Below, in pieces: positions 45,346 to 53,025 of a DNA stretch of 55,305 bases (positions are counted from its first letter, which is position 1; each line of letters starts with the position of its first letter). Source of the DNA: UBA1351 sp964627665 (GTDB taxonomy: Bacteria > Bacillota > Clostridia > Lachnospirales > Vallitaleaceae); the NCBI GenBank assembly GCA_964627665.1, contig CAZVKG010000016.1, forward strand, positions 1 through 55,305, written 5' to 3'. Below the pieces are notes generated by a model. That model had not been told where the DNA came from. It saw only the letters and a program-made list of their open reading frames with translations, and made no database searches. The translations under genes were made by a program, and so were the position numbers.

Positions 45346-46302
45346 ATGTATTCAATAGGAATTGATCTAGGAGGAACCAATATCGCGGGAGCAGTTGTGG
45401 ATTCGCAAGGAGATATTGTATTTAAAGCGAGTATACCCACACGACGCGAACGTCATTGGGAAGAGATTGTTGATGACATTGCACAACTGGTCAAATCACT
45501 AGTTAAGGATTATGGCTTGCACATGCGAAAGATTCAAGCGGTTGGTGTAGGATGTCCGGGAATTATTGATCCCCAAAAAGGCCGCGTTGTTTTTGCATCG
45601 AATCTGGCGTTTGAGGATACACCTATTCGAGACCGACTCCAAAAAAAGATAAAGTGTCCGATTTATATAGAAAATGACGCCAATGCAGCAGCTTACGGTG
45701 AGTATGTTGCCGGCATCGGCAAAGACTATGACAGTTTTGTGGCCATAACGATAGGAACCGGCATAGGATCCGGAATTGTAATAGATAACATTATTTTCTC
45801 AGGAGCCTATCATGGAGGGGCAGAACTTGGGCATACGGTCATTCGAGCCGATGGACGTCCTTGTCCATGTGGGCGACGAGGATGTTGGGATATCTATTCA
45901 TCGGCAACGGCGCTTATACATGAAGCCAAGCAGGTAGTGAAGAAATATCCGGAGTCTTTGATTTATGAATTTTCCGGTAATAATATAGAACATATTAGGC
46001 CAGAGATGGTTTTTAAGGCTTACCATCAAAAAGATCCCTATGCATATGAGATTATCAAAGGATATATACATAACTTGGCAATTGGGCTTGTCAATGTGAT
46101 TAATACCTTTCAACCGGAAGCGATTGCTTTGGGTGGAGGAATCTCTAATCAAAAAGAAACCTTGCTTCAATTAATAAATAAAGAAATCTATAGCGAGATA
46201 GGAAAAGCAGCGTCAAGTATGCAGACCAAGCTTGAAATTTGCCAATTAGGCAATGACGCCGGAATTATCGGTGCAGGGATGTTATATAAATTACGCGAAT
46301 AG
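45346..46302 (+). CDS. ROK family sugar kinase
   Basis: The protein has 318 residues. The phosphate motif is IGIDLGGTNIAGAV, the catalytic Asp is in IENDANAAAYGE, and the ROK zinc motif CPCGRRGCWDIYSS is near residue 168. It is likely a glucokinase or N-acetylhexosamine kinase for sugars released from the imported glycan. It lacks an N-terminal DNA-binding domain, so it is not a ROK repressor. It is last in the operon, before a bidirectional terminator. Confidence 0.9.
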   Translation: MYSIGIDLGGTNIAGAVVDSQGDIVFKASIPTRRERHWEEIVDDIAQLVKSLVKDYGLHMRKIQAVGVGCPGIIDPQKGRVVFASNLAFEDTPIRDRLQKKIKCPIYIENDANAAAYGEYVAGIGKDYDSFVAITIGTGIGSGIVIDNIIFSGAYHGGAELGHTVIRADGRPCPCGRRGCWDIYSSATALIHEAKQVVKKYPESLIYEFSGNNIEHIRPEMVFKAYHQKDPYAYEIIKGYIHNLAIGLVNVINTFQPEAIALGGGISNQKETLLQLINKEIYSEIGKAASSMQTKLEICQLGNDAGIIGAGMLYKLRE

Positions 46303-46312
46303 GTAAAGTAAC

Positions 46313-46358
46313 AAGACAACCCCCATAAGATTCTAAGAATCTCATGGGGGTTGTCTTT
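46313..46358. terminator. Bidirectional terminator between ROK kinase and xylulokinase genes
   Basis: AAGACAACCCCCAT pairs with ATGGGGGTTGTCTT, continued by AGATTC/GAATCT around TAA with single bulges. A and T flanks suit use from both converging genes. Confidence 0.9.
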
Positions 46359-46434
46359 TAGCATTTTCCATAAATATTGACACCCCTTATTTTCTGCATC
46401 ATCTTTGGTAGCGATTTTCAAATCGATGCTTTGA

Positions 46435-47967
46435 TCATCTAGAGGTAATGTCTAATGACTTTAACTTTTCATAAATCGGGTATAAGGCTTCATAAATTTC
46501 TTGGAAGACATCAAGGCGTTGATTATAAAACGCGCTATGGCTTGGATTTGGACAAATAGTATCTTGAATTGGAAGAAAATCATGAATAATATCGAAATCT
46601 TCATAAAGCCCAATTCCAATACCGGCAAGAATGGCTGCGGCAATGGACGTTGCATTTTCAACATGTGCGGGCCGGGTTAGTTTCGTTTCTAATATTTCAC
46701 TGAGGATCTGTGAAACTTGATCGCCTTTGGCACCACCACCCGTAAACATCATATTTGATGTGGACAACTGGGGTTTATAAGCGTCGAAAATCAGGCGTAG
46801 ATTGTAGCCTATGCCTTCAACGACGCTTCGAAGGTAATCGGGTTTGGTATGATGCATCGCCATACCAATATAGCTTCCTGAAGCTTTGGGGTTCCAGTAC
46901 GGACTACGCTCGCCGGTAAGATAGGGAAGGAAGAATAAGTTGTTGCTTCCGATTGGAGATTGGCCAAGGAAATTATTTAAGATATCATAGGGGTCTTGTC
47001 TGTCTTGTTTGGCATCTAGGCATTCAGTTTGGTAAAAAAGATCTTTGATGTAACTATAAGCACTTCCGGCAGACTGCATGGTCCCACAAGGCATATATTT
47101 TCCGGGAATAACGTGAGCAAAGCAGAAGAGACGCTGTTTGGGATCAATAAAGACCTCATCGGTTGTCCCGCCAATCCAGGCAGAGGTTCCAAAAGTTAAA
47201 AACAAGGAATCCGGTTGAACGCAACCGGCACCAAGGGCGGAACAAGGGCCATCTCCTCCGCCCATAACCACTTTGACATGCGTTGAGAGTCCCAATGCTT
47301 TGGCTGCCTGACTAGTCAAGCTGCCGGCGATATCGCTAGACTTGAGTATGGGCGGGAAAAGGTCATGACGAACGTTGGCGGCATCAAGAATCGGCTTGGA
47401 CCAACAGTGATTTCTTAGGTCATATGCATTGGTACCGGAGGCATCGGATGCATCAGTGGCAAAGATTCCGGTGAGCTTATGGATAATATAGTCTTTTGCC
47501 TGTAACATATAAGAGGCTTGATCATAGATATCAGGTTCGTGCTGTTGAACCCACATTATTTTTTCTAGACTGTAGCTGGCGCTTGGCCGGTGGCCGGTGA
47601 TAGAGTAGATCGTTTCTTGGCCTAAGCGATTGATAAGGTGGGAAGTTTCAGCAAGAGCCCGATGGTCGGCCCAAATAATTGCCGGACGTAAAATGCTACC
47701 ATTTTTATCGACAAGAACACACCCTTGCATCTGTGCAGAAAAAGATATGGCTAGGACGTCACTAGCCTCGATTCCGTTTAGAATATCTCGGGTTGATTGA
47801 ATCACAGCTTTCCACCAGTCGTTTGGATCTTGCTCTGCAATATGCCCGGGGGCATAATGGGTAGGGTAGGAAACTGTTTTGCTACGTATGAGTTTTCCGT
47901 CGGTCGTAAATAGGGAGGCTTTGTTGCCCGATGTCCCTAAGTCGTGTGCAATAAGATAGTGTTCCAT
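46435..47967 (-). CDS. xylB: Xylulokinase (FGGY family)
   Basis: The protein has 510 residues. The motifs are LIAHDLGTSGNKASLF (phosphate loop), ISFSAQMQG, PAIIWADHRA with the likely catalytic Asp, MGGGDGPCSALGAG, TFGTSAW and FTGGGAKGDQVSQIL. The start is ATG 47965-47967 behind AGGAGG; 38 further upstream codons have no ribosome site. It is divergent from a DeoR regulator. Substrates of FGGY kinases are hard to fix by sequence. No xylose isomerase is nearby, so another ketose is possible. Confidence 0.82.
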   Translation of the reverse strand: MEHYLIAHDLGTSGNKASLFTTDGKLIRSKTVSYPTHYAPGHIAEQDPNDWWKAVIQSTRDILNGIEASDVLAISFSAQMQGCVLVDKNGSILRPAIIWADHRALAETSHLINRLGQETIYSITGHRPSASYSLEKIMWVQQHEPDIYDQASYMLQAKDYIIHKLTGIFATDASDASGTNAYDLRNHCWSKPILDAANVRHDLFPPILKSSDIAGSLTSQAAKALGLSTHVKVVMGGGDGPCSALGAGCVQPDSLFLTFGTSAWIGGTTDEVFIDPKQRLFCFAHVIPGKYMPCGTMQSAGSAYSYIKDLFYQTECLDAKQDRQDPYDILNNFLGQSPIGSNNLFFLPYLTGERSPYWNPKASGSYIGMAMHHTKPDYLRSVVEGIGYNLRLIFDAYKPQLSTSNMMFTGGGAKGDQVSQILSEILETKLTRPAHVENATSIAAAILAGIGIGLYEDFDIIHDFLPIQDTICPNPSHSAFYNQRLDVFQEIYEALYPIYEKLKSLDITSR

Positions 47968-48016
47968 AAATATACCTCCTGCAAAAAGTATGGATAAATG
48001 TGTAAATCTTATCCTT

Positions 48017-48045
48017 AGAATACCATAAAAAATTCTGTATGTAAA
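48017..48045 (-). promoter_or_regulatory. Promoter of the xylulokinase gene
   Basis: On the minus strand, -35 TTTACA (48040-48045), a 17-base spacer and -10 TATTCT (48017-48022). It is 30 bases from the divergent DeoR promoter, so one operator could control both. Confidence 0.6.
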
Positions 48046-48074
48046 CAATATAAGTTTCGAATGAAAGCAAAAGA

Positions 48075-48103
48075 TTGACATAATGAAAAAGCGTTGCTAT
48101 AAT
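48075..48103 (+). promoter_or_regulatory. Consensus promoter of the DeoR-family regulator gene
   Basis: Perfect TTGACA (48075-48080), a 17-base spacer and perfect TATAAT (48098-48103). The regulator start lies 22 bases after the -10, so the leader is very short. Confidence 0.92.
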
Positions 48104-48124
48104 ATGATAAAAGGAGGTCTTGGA

Positions 48125-48871
48125 ATGAATGAGCGACAGATGAAAATTATTAAATATGTCAGTGAGCGTGGAAAAGTGCGTGTGACGGAGTTAGCAACGC
48201 ATGTGAATATATCCGAAGTGACGGTGCGAAAAGACCTCACAGCCTTAGAAGAACAGGGAATATTAAAAAGAGAACAAGGTTATGCAACCTTAAAAGACCC
48301 GAGTGATATTAACTATCGCATAGCGATGAACTATGAAATGAAAAGGGGTATAGCCCAAGAGGCGGTAAAACATGTGGCTAATCATGCAACGATTATGATT
48401 GATGCAGGTTCTACCTGTGCGGTTTTTGCACAAGAACTAGGCGCCTCGGGAAAACAGGTGACCGTTATTACCAATGCGACTTATTTGGTTAGACATATCC
48501 AAAATTATGATAATATTCATTGCATTGTCCTTGGAGGCGAGTACCAAAAAAATAGCCAGGCGATGGTAGGACCGCTAACCAAGTTATGTGCGACCCAATT
48601 TCGTGTCGATAAGATTTTTGTAGGAACCGATGGATACTCCAAAGAAACCGGATTTACCGGAGATGATATGGTGCGTGCTGAGACATTAAGAGCAATGGCT
48701 GGTCAAGCTAGGGAGACCTATGTCTTAACGGAAGCATCCAAATTTAATCATCCGGGTACCGTGTCTTTTTTAAAGGCAGACGAAGTCAGTCATGTCATTA
48801 CCAATCAAAGGCTAGCACCGGAGGTTCTACATGAGATGGCCCTAGCAGATATTCAGGTGACCATTGTATAG
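48125..48871 (+). CDS. DeoR-family transcriptional repressor
   Basis: The protein has 248 residues. The N-terminal winged helix-turn-helix (RQMKIIKYVSERGKVRVTEL, ISEVTVRKDLTALEEQG) and the DeoR sensor domain (TIMIDAGSTCAVFAQELG, VTNATY-like VITNATYL, KIFVGTDGYSKETGF) are clear. It likely senses a sugar phosphate. ATG 48125 after GGAGG is chosen over 48083. It likely represses its own operon and the divergent kinase. Confidence 0.92.
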   Translation: MNERQMKIIKYVSERGKVRVTELATHVNISEVTVRKDLTALEEQGILKREQGYATLKDPSDINYRIAMNYEMKRGIAQEAVKHVANHATIMIDAGSTCAVFAQELGASGKQVTVITNATYLVRHIQNYDNIHCIVLGGEYQKNSQAMVGPLTKLCATQFRVDKIFVGTDGYSKETGFTGDDMVRAETLRAMAGQARETYVLTEASKFNHPGTVSFLKADEVSHVITNQRLAPEVLHEMALADIQVTIV

Positions 48872-48885
48872 TAGAGGAGGAAATT

Positions 48886-49563
48886 ATGAAATACTTATTG
48901 GATACAGTAAACATTGATCGGATTAAACAGATGGTAGAATATCTGCCCATTGATGGGGTAACATCAAATCCTTCAATTATAAAAAATGAAGGCGTTCAAA
49001 ATTTTTTTGAACATATGCGTGAGATTCGTTCGATTATTGGTATGGATAGAACATTGCATATACAGGTGACGGCCCAAGATGTCGATGGAATGTTACGTGA
49101 TGCGGATAAGATTTTAGAAAAAATTGATGCAAAGGTTTATATAAAAGTACCGACAACCATGAATGGTCTAAAGGTTATTAAGCACCTTAAGGATGATAAC
49201 ATTAATGTGACAGGGACAGCAATTTACACATTAATCCAATGCTTGCTTGCGGTTAAGTCTGGAGTGGATTATCTTGCCCCCTATTATAACCGTATGGAAG
49301 GGCTAAACATTAATCCTGAAGAAGTGATCCGCCAATGTCGTCAGATGATTGATCAAAGCGGAGCAAGTACAAAAATATTAGCGGCGAGCTTTAAAAATAT
49401 CAGTCAAGTGAACAAGGCGTTTATAGCAGGAGCTCAATCAGTGACCTTAGACCCGAGTCTTATTGAGGCGGCATTGTCCATGCCGGATATTACTAAAGCT
49501 GTTAACGACTTCGAAGCGGATTGGTTGATGGTCAATAACAATAAATTTTTGTATATGGATTAA
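48886..49563 (+). CDS. fsa: Transaldolase-like fructose-6-phosphate aldolase
   Basis: The protein has 225 residues, the short transaldolase/FSA length. It starts KYLLDTVNIDRIKQMVEYLPIDGVTSNPSII; the Schiff-base lysine is K87 in VYIKVPTT, and ASFKNISQV and AGAQSVTLDP follow. It cleaves or forms fructose-6-phosphate-like sugars with dihydroxyacetone or related C3 units. It is 14 bases after the DeoR gene. The set kinase/DeoR/aldolase suggests catabolism of a ketose; the substrate is not known. Confidence 0.85.
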   Translation: MKYLLDTVNIDRIKQMVEYLPIDGVTSNPSIIKNEGVQNFFEHMREIRSIIGMDRTLHIQVTAQDVDGMLRDADKILEKIDAKVYIKVPTTMNGLKVIKHLKDDNINVTGTAIYTLIQCLLAVKSGVDYLAPYYNRMEGLNINPEEVIRQCRQMIDQSGASTKILAASFKNISQVNKAFIAGAQSVTLDPSLIEAALSMPDITKAVNDFEADWLMVNNNKFLYMD

Positions 49564-49572
49564 TGTGATGAA

Positions 49573-50523
49573 TTAGTTTTTATCAAGGTTATAACAAGAA
49601 AGGTTTAAAAAAGCCTTCATGGCTTGTGACATATATTTGGTGTGTTTATAATAAAAGTAAATGTTTCGATGTGTATGTGTACTGTCGATTTTATAATAGC
49701 AAACTCTCGGATCATAGGGGGTTTGCTTTATTAGTGTGCTAGAAATCAAAGAAATACCCATGCCGGAACAGGTGATGTGATAGGAAGTGGCTTGTTGATC
49801 AAGCTCTAAGATAACGGGCGGTGATATTTTAAAAGCTTTAAATAAACGGTTCGAATGTTCTCGGGTATTATTTCCGGGCCGCATAAGTACAAAGGGTAAG
49901 TCTTGAAACCACTTGAGGGAAACGGTTGGCACACTATTTTCAAGGTAGGTATCTTGAAGAATTTCTTCTTGCATCAGAACGGAGTCGGATAATCGCTCAT
50001 TGATTGTGTAGTGTCTGGGTACGGCAAGTAAAAGATGCTCAGATCCGAACAAAACCCTATCATAGCTGGATGGATTTAATGAGGAATAATCAATAAGCAG
50101 ATCCAGTGAGCCCTTGGACAAAAGAGTTTCTAAGGCTTTGGTATTATCCTCGATGAGATTGACGTCAATATTGGGGCACTTCGCGATAAACTGGGAGACA
50201 AAGGAGGGAAGAATATAGGAGGAAAACAAGTTGCTTCCACCGACTGTTAAGTGACCTGTATTTAACTTGGTCAGATCATTGAGATAGGTTGTGAATTCGT
50301 TCTCGAGGTCAAAAATCTGTTCGATGTATTGAATATATTTTTGACCGCATTCCGTCAGCTGGATGGGAGTGACACTTCGATCAAAAAGTGGTGTTCCAAG
50401 CCGACACTCAATTTTCTTGACGGTAGCACTGAGTGACGGTTGGGATATAAATAGATTGGATGCAGCCTTAGAAAAGCTACGGGTTTTGTAAACTTCATAA
50501 ACGTACTCTTTACCTTTAAACAT
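49573..50523 (-). CDS. LysR-family transcriptional regulator
   Basis: The protein has 316 residues. The N-terminal helix-turn-helix is EVYKTRSFSKAASNLFISQPSLSATVKKIE, followed by a LysR effector domain (GHLTVGGSNLFSSYILPSFV). ATG 50521-50523 behind AAGGGAG is the start. It is divergent from aspartate ammonia-lyase, which it likely controls, following the usual LysR pattern. It converges with the transaldolase gene with only nine bases between stops and no visible terminator. Confidence 0.92.
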   Translation of the reverse strand: MFKGKEYVYEVYKTRSFSKAASNLFISQPSLSATVKKIECRLGTPLFDRSVTPIQLTECGQKYIQYIEQIFDLENEFTTYLNDLTKLNTGHLTVGGSNLFSSYILPSFVSQFIAKCPNIDVNLIEDNTKALETLLSKGSLDLLIDYSSLNPSSYDRVLFGSEHLLLAVPRHYTINERLSDSVLMQEEILQDTYLENSVPTVSLKWFQDLPFVLMRPGNNTREHSNRLFKAFKISPPVILELDQQATSYHITCSGMGISLISSTLIKQTPYDPRVCYYKIDSTHTHRNIYFYYKHTKYMSQAMKAFLNLSCYNLDKN

Positions 50524-50575
50524 AAGCAACTCCCTTATAAACAAATATCTATAGTCAATATACTAATATATATAT

Positions 50576-50604
50576 TTGATTCTAACATAGATTGGATTTA
50601 TAAT
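50576..50604 (+). promoter_or_regulatory. Promoter of aspA
   Basis: -35 TTGATT (50576-50581), a 17-base spacer and perfect -10 TATAAT (50599-50604). The AT-rich stretch 50541-50575 just upstream, with AAATAT and ATATTT ends, is where a LysR dimer would bind. Confidence 0.75.
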
Positions 50605-50640
50605 AAAGACATCAAAAAAGAAAAAGGCTAGGAGTGTAAA

Positions 50641-52044
50641 GTGACGATGGAAATACAAGAAAAATATCAACGTATGGAATCGGATTTAATTGGTGAAAAA
50701 CCGATATTCACAGAAGCATTTTATGGAATACAAACGTTGAGAGCAATCGAAAATTTTCATATTACGGGGATGACCGTTCATCCGGAAATGATCCATAGTA
50801 TTGCTTTAATTAAAAAAGCGGCGGCCATTACAAATCGCGATCAAAATAATATTAAGGGTAATGTTGCTGAGGCTATTATCAGGGCATGTAACTGTATAAT
50901 TGAAGGGAAACTTAACGAGCAATTTATTACTGACCCTATTCAAGGGGGAGCGGGAACTTCATTTAATATGAATGCCAATGAAGTTATTGCAAACTATGCG
51001 ATTGAACTGTTGAAAGGAAAAAGAGGCGATTATACAATAGTCAACCCTAATGATGACGTTAACCGCAGTCAGTCGACCAATGATGTCTTTCCAACGAGTG
51101 GTAAGATAACCATTATCCGTTTGCTAGATGCAATGATGAAAGAGCTTGAGCGCTTAGGTGATGCATTCGCATCCAAAACGATAGAATTTGACCACGTCCT
51201 TAAAATGGGAAGAACGCAACTTCAAGACGCGGTACCGATACGTCTTGGACAGGAATTTAACGCGTACTCCGCCGTAGTGCAAAGAGATTTGAAGCGTTTG
51301 CAAATGGCAAGAGATGAGATGTTGACAGTAAACATGGGTGGGACGGCGATTGGAACAGGGATTAATGCGTCACCAGGGTATATTCAACAGATTGTAATTA
51401 ATTTAGCTGAGGTGTCTAAGCTACCACTTCGACAAGCTGAAAACTTGATTGAAGCTACACAAAATCTGGATGGCTTTTTATATGTGTCAAATATGTTGAA
51501 AATTTGTGCAGTGAGTCTCTCAAAAATAGCTAATGACTTAAGGCTTATGTCTTCAGGTCCAAAAACGGGATTAGGTGAAATTCAGTTGCCTAAAAAGCAA
51601 AACGGTTCATCCATTATGCCGGGAAAAATCAATCCAGTTATTCCGGAAGTTATGAATCAGGTTGCATTTCAAGTAATAGGAAATGACACTACGGTGACGA
51701 TGGCTATTGAAGGTGGCCAGTTGGAATTAAATGCTTTTGAACCGGTGATTTTTCATAATATATTTCAATCGATTGAAATACTTACACGAGGAATCAAAAC
51801 TTTTGTCGATAACTGTATTCTTGGAATACAAGTTAATGAAACACGATGTAGAGAACAAGTCGAAACAAGTGCAGGACTTGTGACAGTTTTATGCCCATAT
51901 ATCGGTTATGGAAAGGCGACTGAAATTGCCAAAGAAGTTCTTGAAACTGGAGAAACGCTATTGACGGTTATGAAGAAAAAACATTATATGGAAGACGATC
52001 AGTTATCGGGATTGCTTAATGTTTACTCGATGACCGAAAAATGA
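50641..52044 (+). CDS. aspA: Aspartate ammonia-lyase
   Basis: The protein has 467 residues, the usual length. It belongs to the aspartase/fumarase family. The signature SSIMPGKINPVIPEVMNQVA is present, with GRTQLQDAVPIRLGQEF and NDVFPTSGKIT. Aspartase is favoured over fumarase by the N-terminus (ESDLIGEKPIFTEAFYGIQTLRAIENF). It converts aspartate to fumarate and ammonia. GTG 50641 is six bases from AGGAG; ATG 50647 is the alternative. Confidence 0.92.
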   Translation: MTMEIQEKYQRMESDLIGEKPIFTEAFYGIQTLRAIENFHITGMTVHPEMIHSIALIKKAAAITNRDQNNIKGNVAEAIIRACNCIIEGKLNEQFITDPIQGGAGTSFNMNANEVIANYAIELLKGKRGDYTIVNPNDDVNRSQSTNDVFPTSGKITIIRLLDAMMKELERLGDAFASKTIEFDHVLKMGRTQLQDAVPIRLGQEFNAYSAVVQRDLKRLQMARDEMLTVNMGGTAIGTGINASPGYIQQIVINLAEVSKLPLRQAENLIEATQNLDGFLYVSNMLKICAVSLSKIANDLRLMSSGPKTGLGEIQLPKKQNGSSIMPGKINPVIPEVMNQVAFQVIGNDTTVTMAIEGGQLELNAFEPVIFHNIFQSIEILTRGIKTFVDNCILGIQVNETRCREQVETSAGLVTVLCPYIGYGKATEIAKEVLETGETLLTVMKKKHYMEDDQLSGLLNVYSMTEK

Positions 52045-52045
52045 G

Positions 52046-52067
52046 AATAAAAAGAATCATTTTTATT
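52046..52067. terminator. Weak AT hairpin between aspA and the AraC gene
   Basis: AATAAAAA pairs with TTTTTATT around a six-base loop between two converging genes. It is all A-T, so it is a weak candidate. Confidence 0.35.
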
Positions 52068-52094
52068 AATGAGTTGAAATTGTATTATACATCC

Positions 52095-52904
52095 CTATAA
52101 ACCATGTGTTTTTCGAAACTCAGTGGGTGATACGCTTTCGTTTTTTTTGAAAATATGGCAAAAATAGCTGGTATCCCTATAGCCAACCAGACCACTGATA
52201 TAATGGATGGGATAAGCAGGTTGGGTAAGTAATAATTCCTTGGCGCGCTGGATACGCAATCGGCTTAGATATGTAATCGGAGTTAGTCCGAAGGCATTTT
52301 TAAAGAGTTTGCATAAATAGTAGGTCGTGACATCAATAGTTTTGGCAAGTTGGTCTAAGCTTAAGTCCTCATCGAGGTGGTAACGCATATATTGAATAAC
52401 AGGTTGAAGTTTATCAATTAGAGAAACAGACTTTGGAGTGAGCGTACTTTGAAGACTGTTTTTTTGATTAATAATCAAACTATATAATAAGGCGCTTGAG
52501 TCGATTGTTTTATGAGCCTGGTCGCTTTCTAATAAGTGATATATTGACGTATAGAGCTTTAGAGGTGCATCGAATTGGAAAATACCAAATGACCCCAGAT
52601 TTAATTGATGATATATCAGATCGAGACTTGTTCCTTTGTACATAATCCAGTAAGTTTCCCAGTGTTTTCCGGTTGCCTTGTACTGATGAGGAATATGCGG
52701 TGCTATGTAAAAACCTTGACCGGAAGTGACGATAAACTTCTGGAAATCAATTGTGATTTCTCCTTCTCCATGGGCGCAATAGATCCATTGATAATCAGAA
52801 AAACCCTTGGGACGATCAATGTTTTCTTGAGGCTGTTGATGTCCTATACCGGTTATATACATAGGTAATAATTCTTCTTCTTCGGTTATAAGTGGAAAAT
52901 ACAT
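52095..52904 (-). CDS. AraC-family regulator with cupin-like sensor, probable activator of the beta-galactosidase gene
   Basis: The protein has 270 residues. The N-terminal AraC-binding cupin (about 10-120) has DYQWIYCAHGEGEITID and GQGFYIAPHIPHQY. The C-terminal double helix-turn-helix is LSLDQLAKTIDVTTYYLCKLFKN and ISGLVGYRDTSYFCHIFKK. ATG 52902-52904 behind GGAGG is the start. It is divergent from the GH42 gene over 121 bases that hold repeated sites, as expected for a local galactoside activator. Confidence 0.92.
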   Translation of the reverse strand: MYFPLITEEEELLPMYITGIGHQQPQENIDRPKGFSDYQWIYCAHGEGEITIDFQKFIVTSGQGFYIAPHIPHQYKATGKHWETYWIMYKGTSLDLIYHQLNLGSFGIFQFDAPLKLYTSIYHLLESDQAHKTIDSSALLYSLIINQKNSLQSTLTPKSVSLIDKLQPVIQYMRYHLDEDLSLDQLAKTIDVTTYYLCKLFKNAFGLTPITYLSRLRIQRAKELLLTQPAYPIHYISGLVGYRDTSYFCHIFKKNESVSPTEFRKTHGL

Positions 52905-52926
52905 AGACGTCCTCCATGACAATATA

Positions 52927-53006
52927 CTTATATTGATGTTAAAAACCTTATATTGAATAGCGATGATTCGAAACGTATAATAACATTATACTTATATTAT
53001 ACGTTT
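52927..53006 (+). promoter_or_regulatory. GH42 promoter with three direct repeats and a 12-base inverted repeat
   Basis: CTTATATTG occurs at 52927-52935 and 52947-52955, 20 bases apart, with CTTATATTA at 52991-52999. A promoter reads TTGAAT (52953-52958), a 17-base spacer and TATAAT (52976-52981), so the second repeat overlaps the -35. A perfect 12-base inverted repeat (52971-52982 and 52995-53006) covers the -10 and start site. This fits activation from the direct repeats and repression or autoregulation from the palindrome. Confidence 0.7.
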
Positions 53007-53025
53007 ATGAAAGGATGATGTAAAG

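Noticed and set aside
48083..48124. Extra N-terminal codons on the DeoR regulator
   Set aside because: This stretch contains the promoter -10 and the ribosome site itself; the protein starts at 48125.
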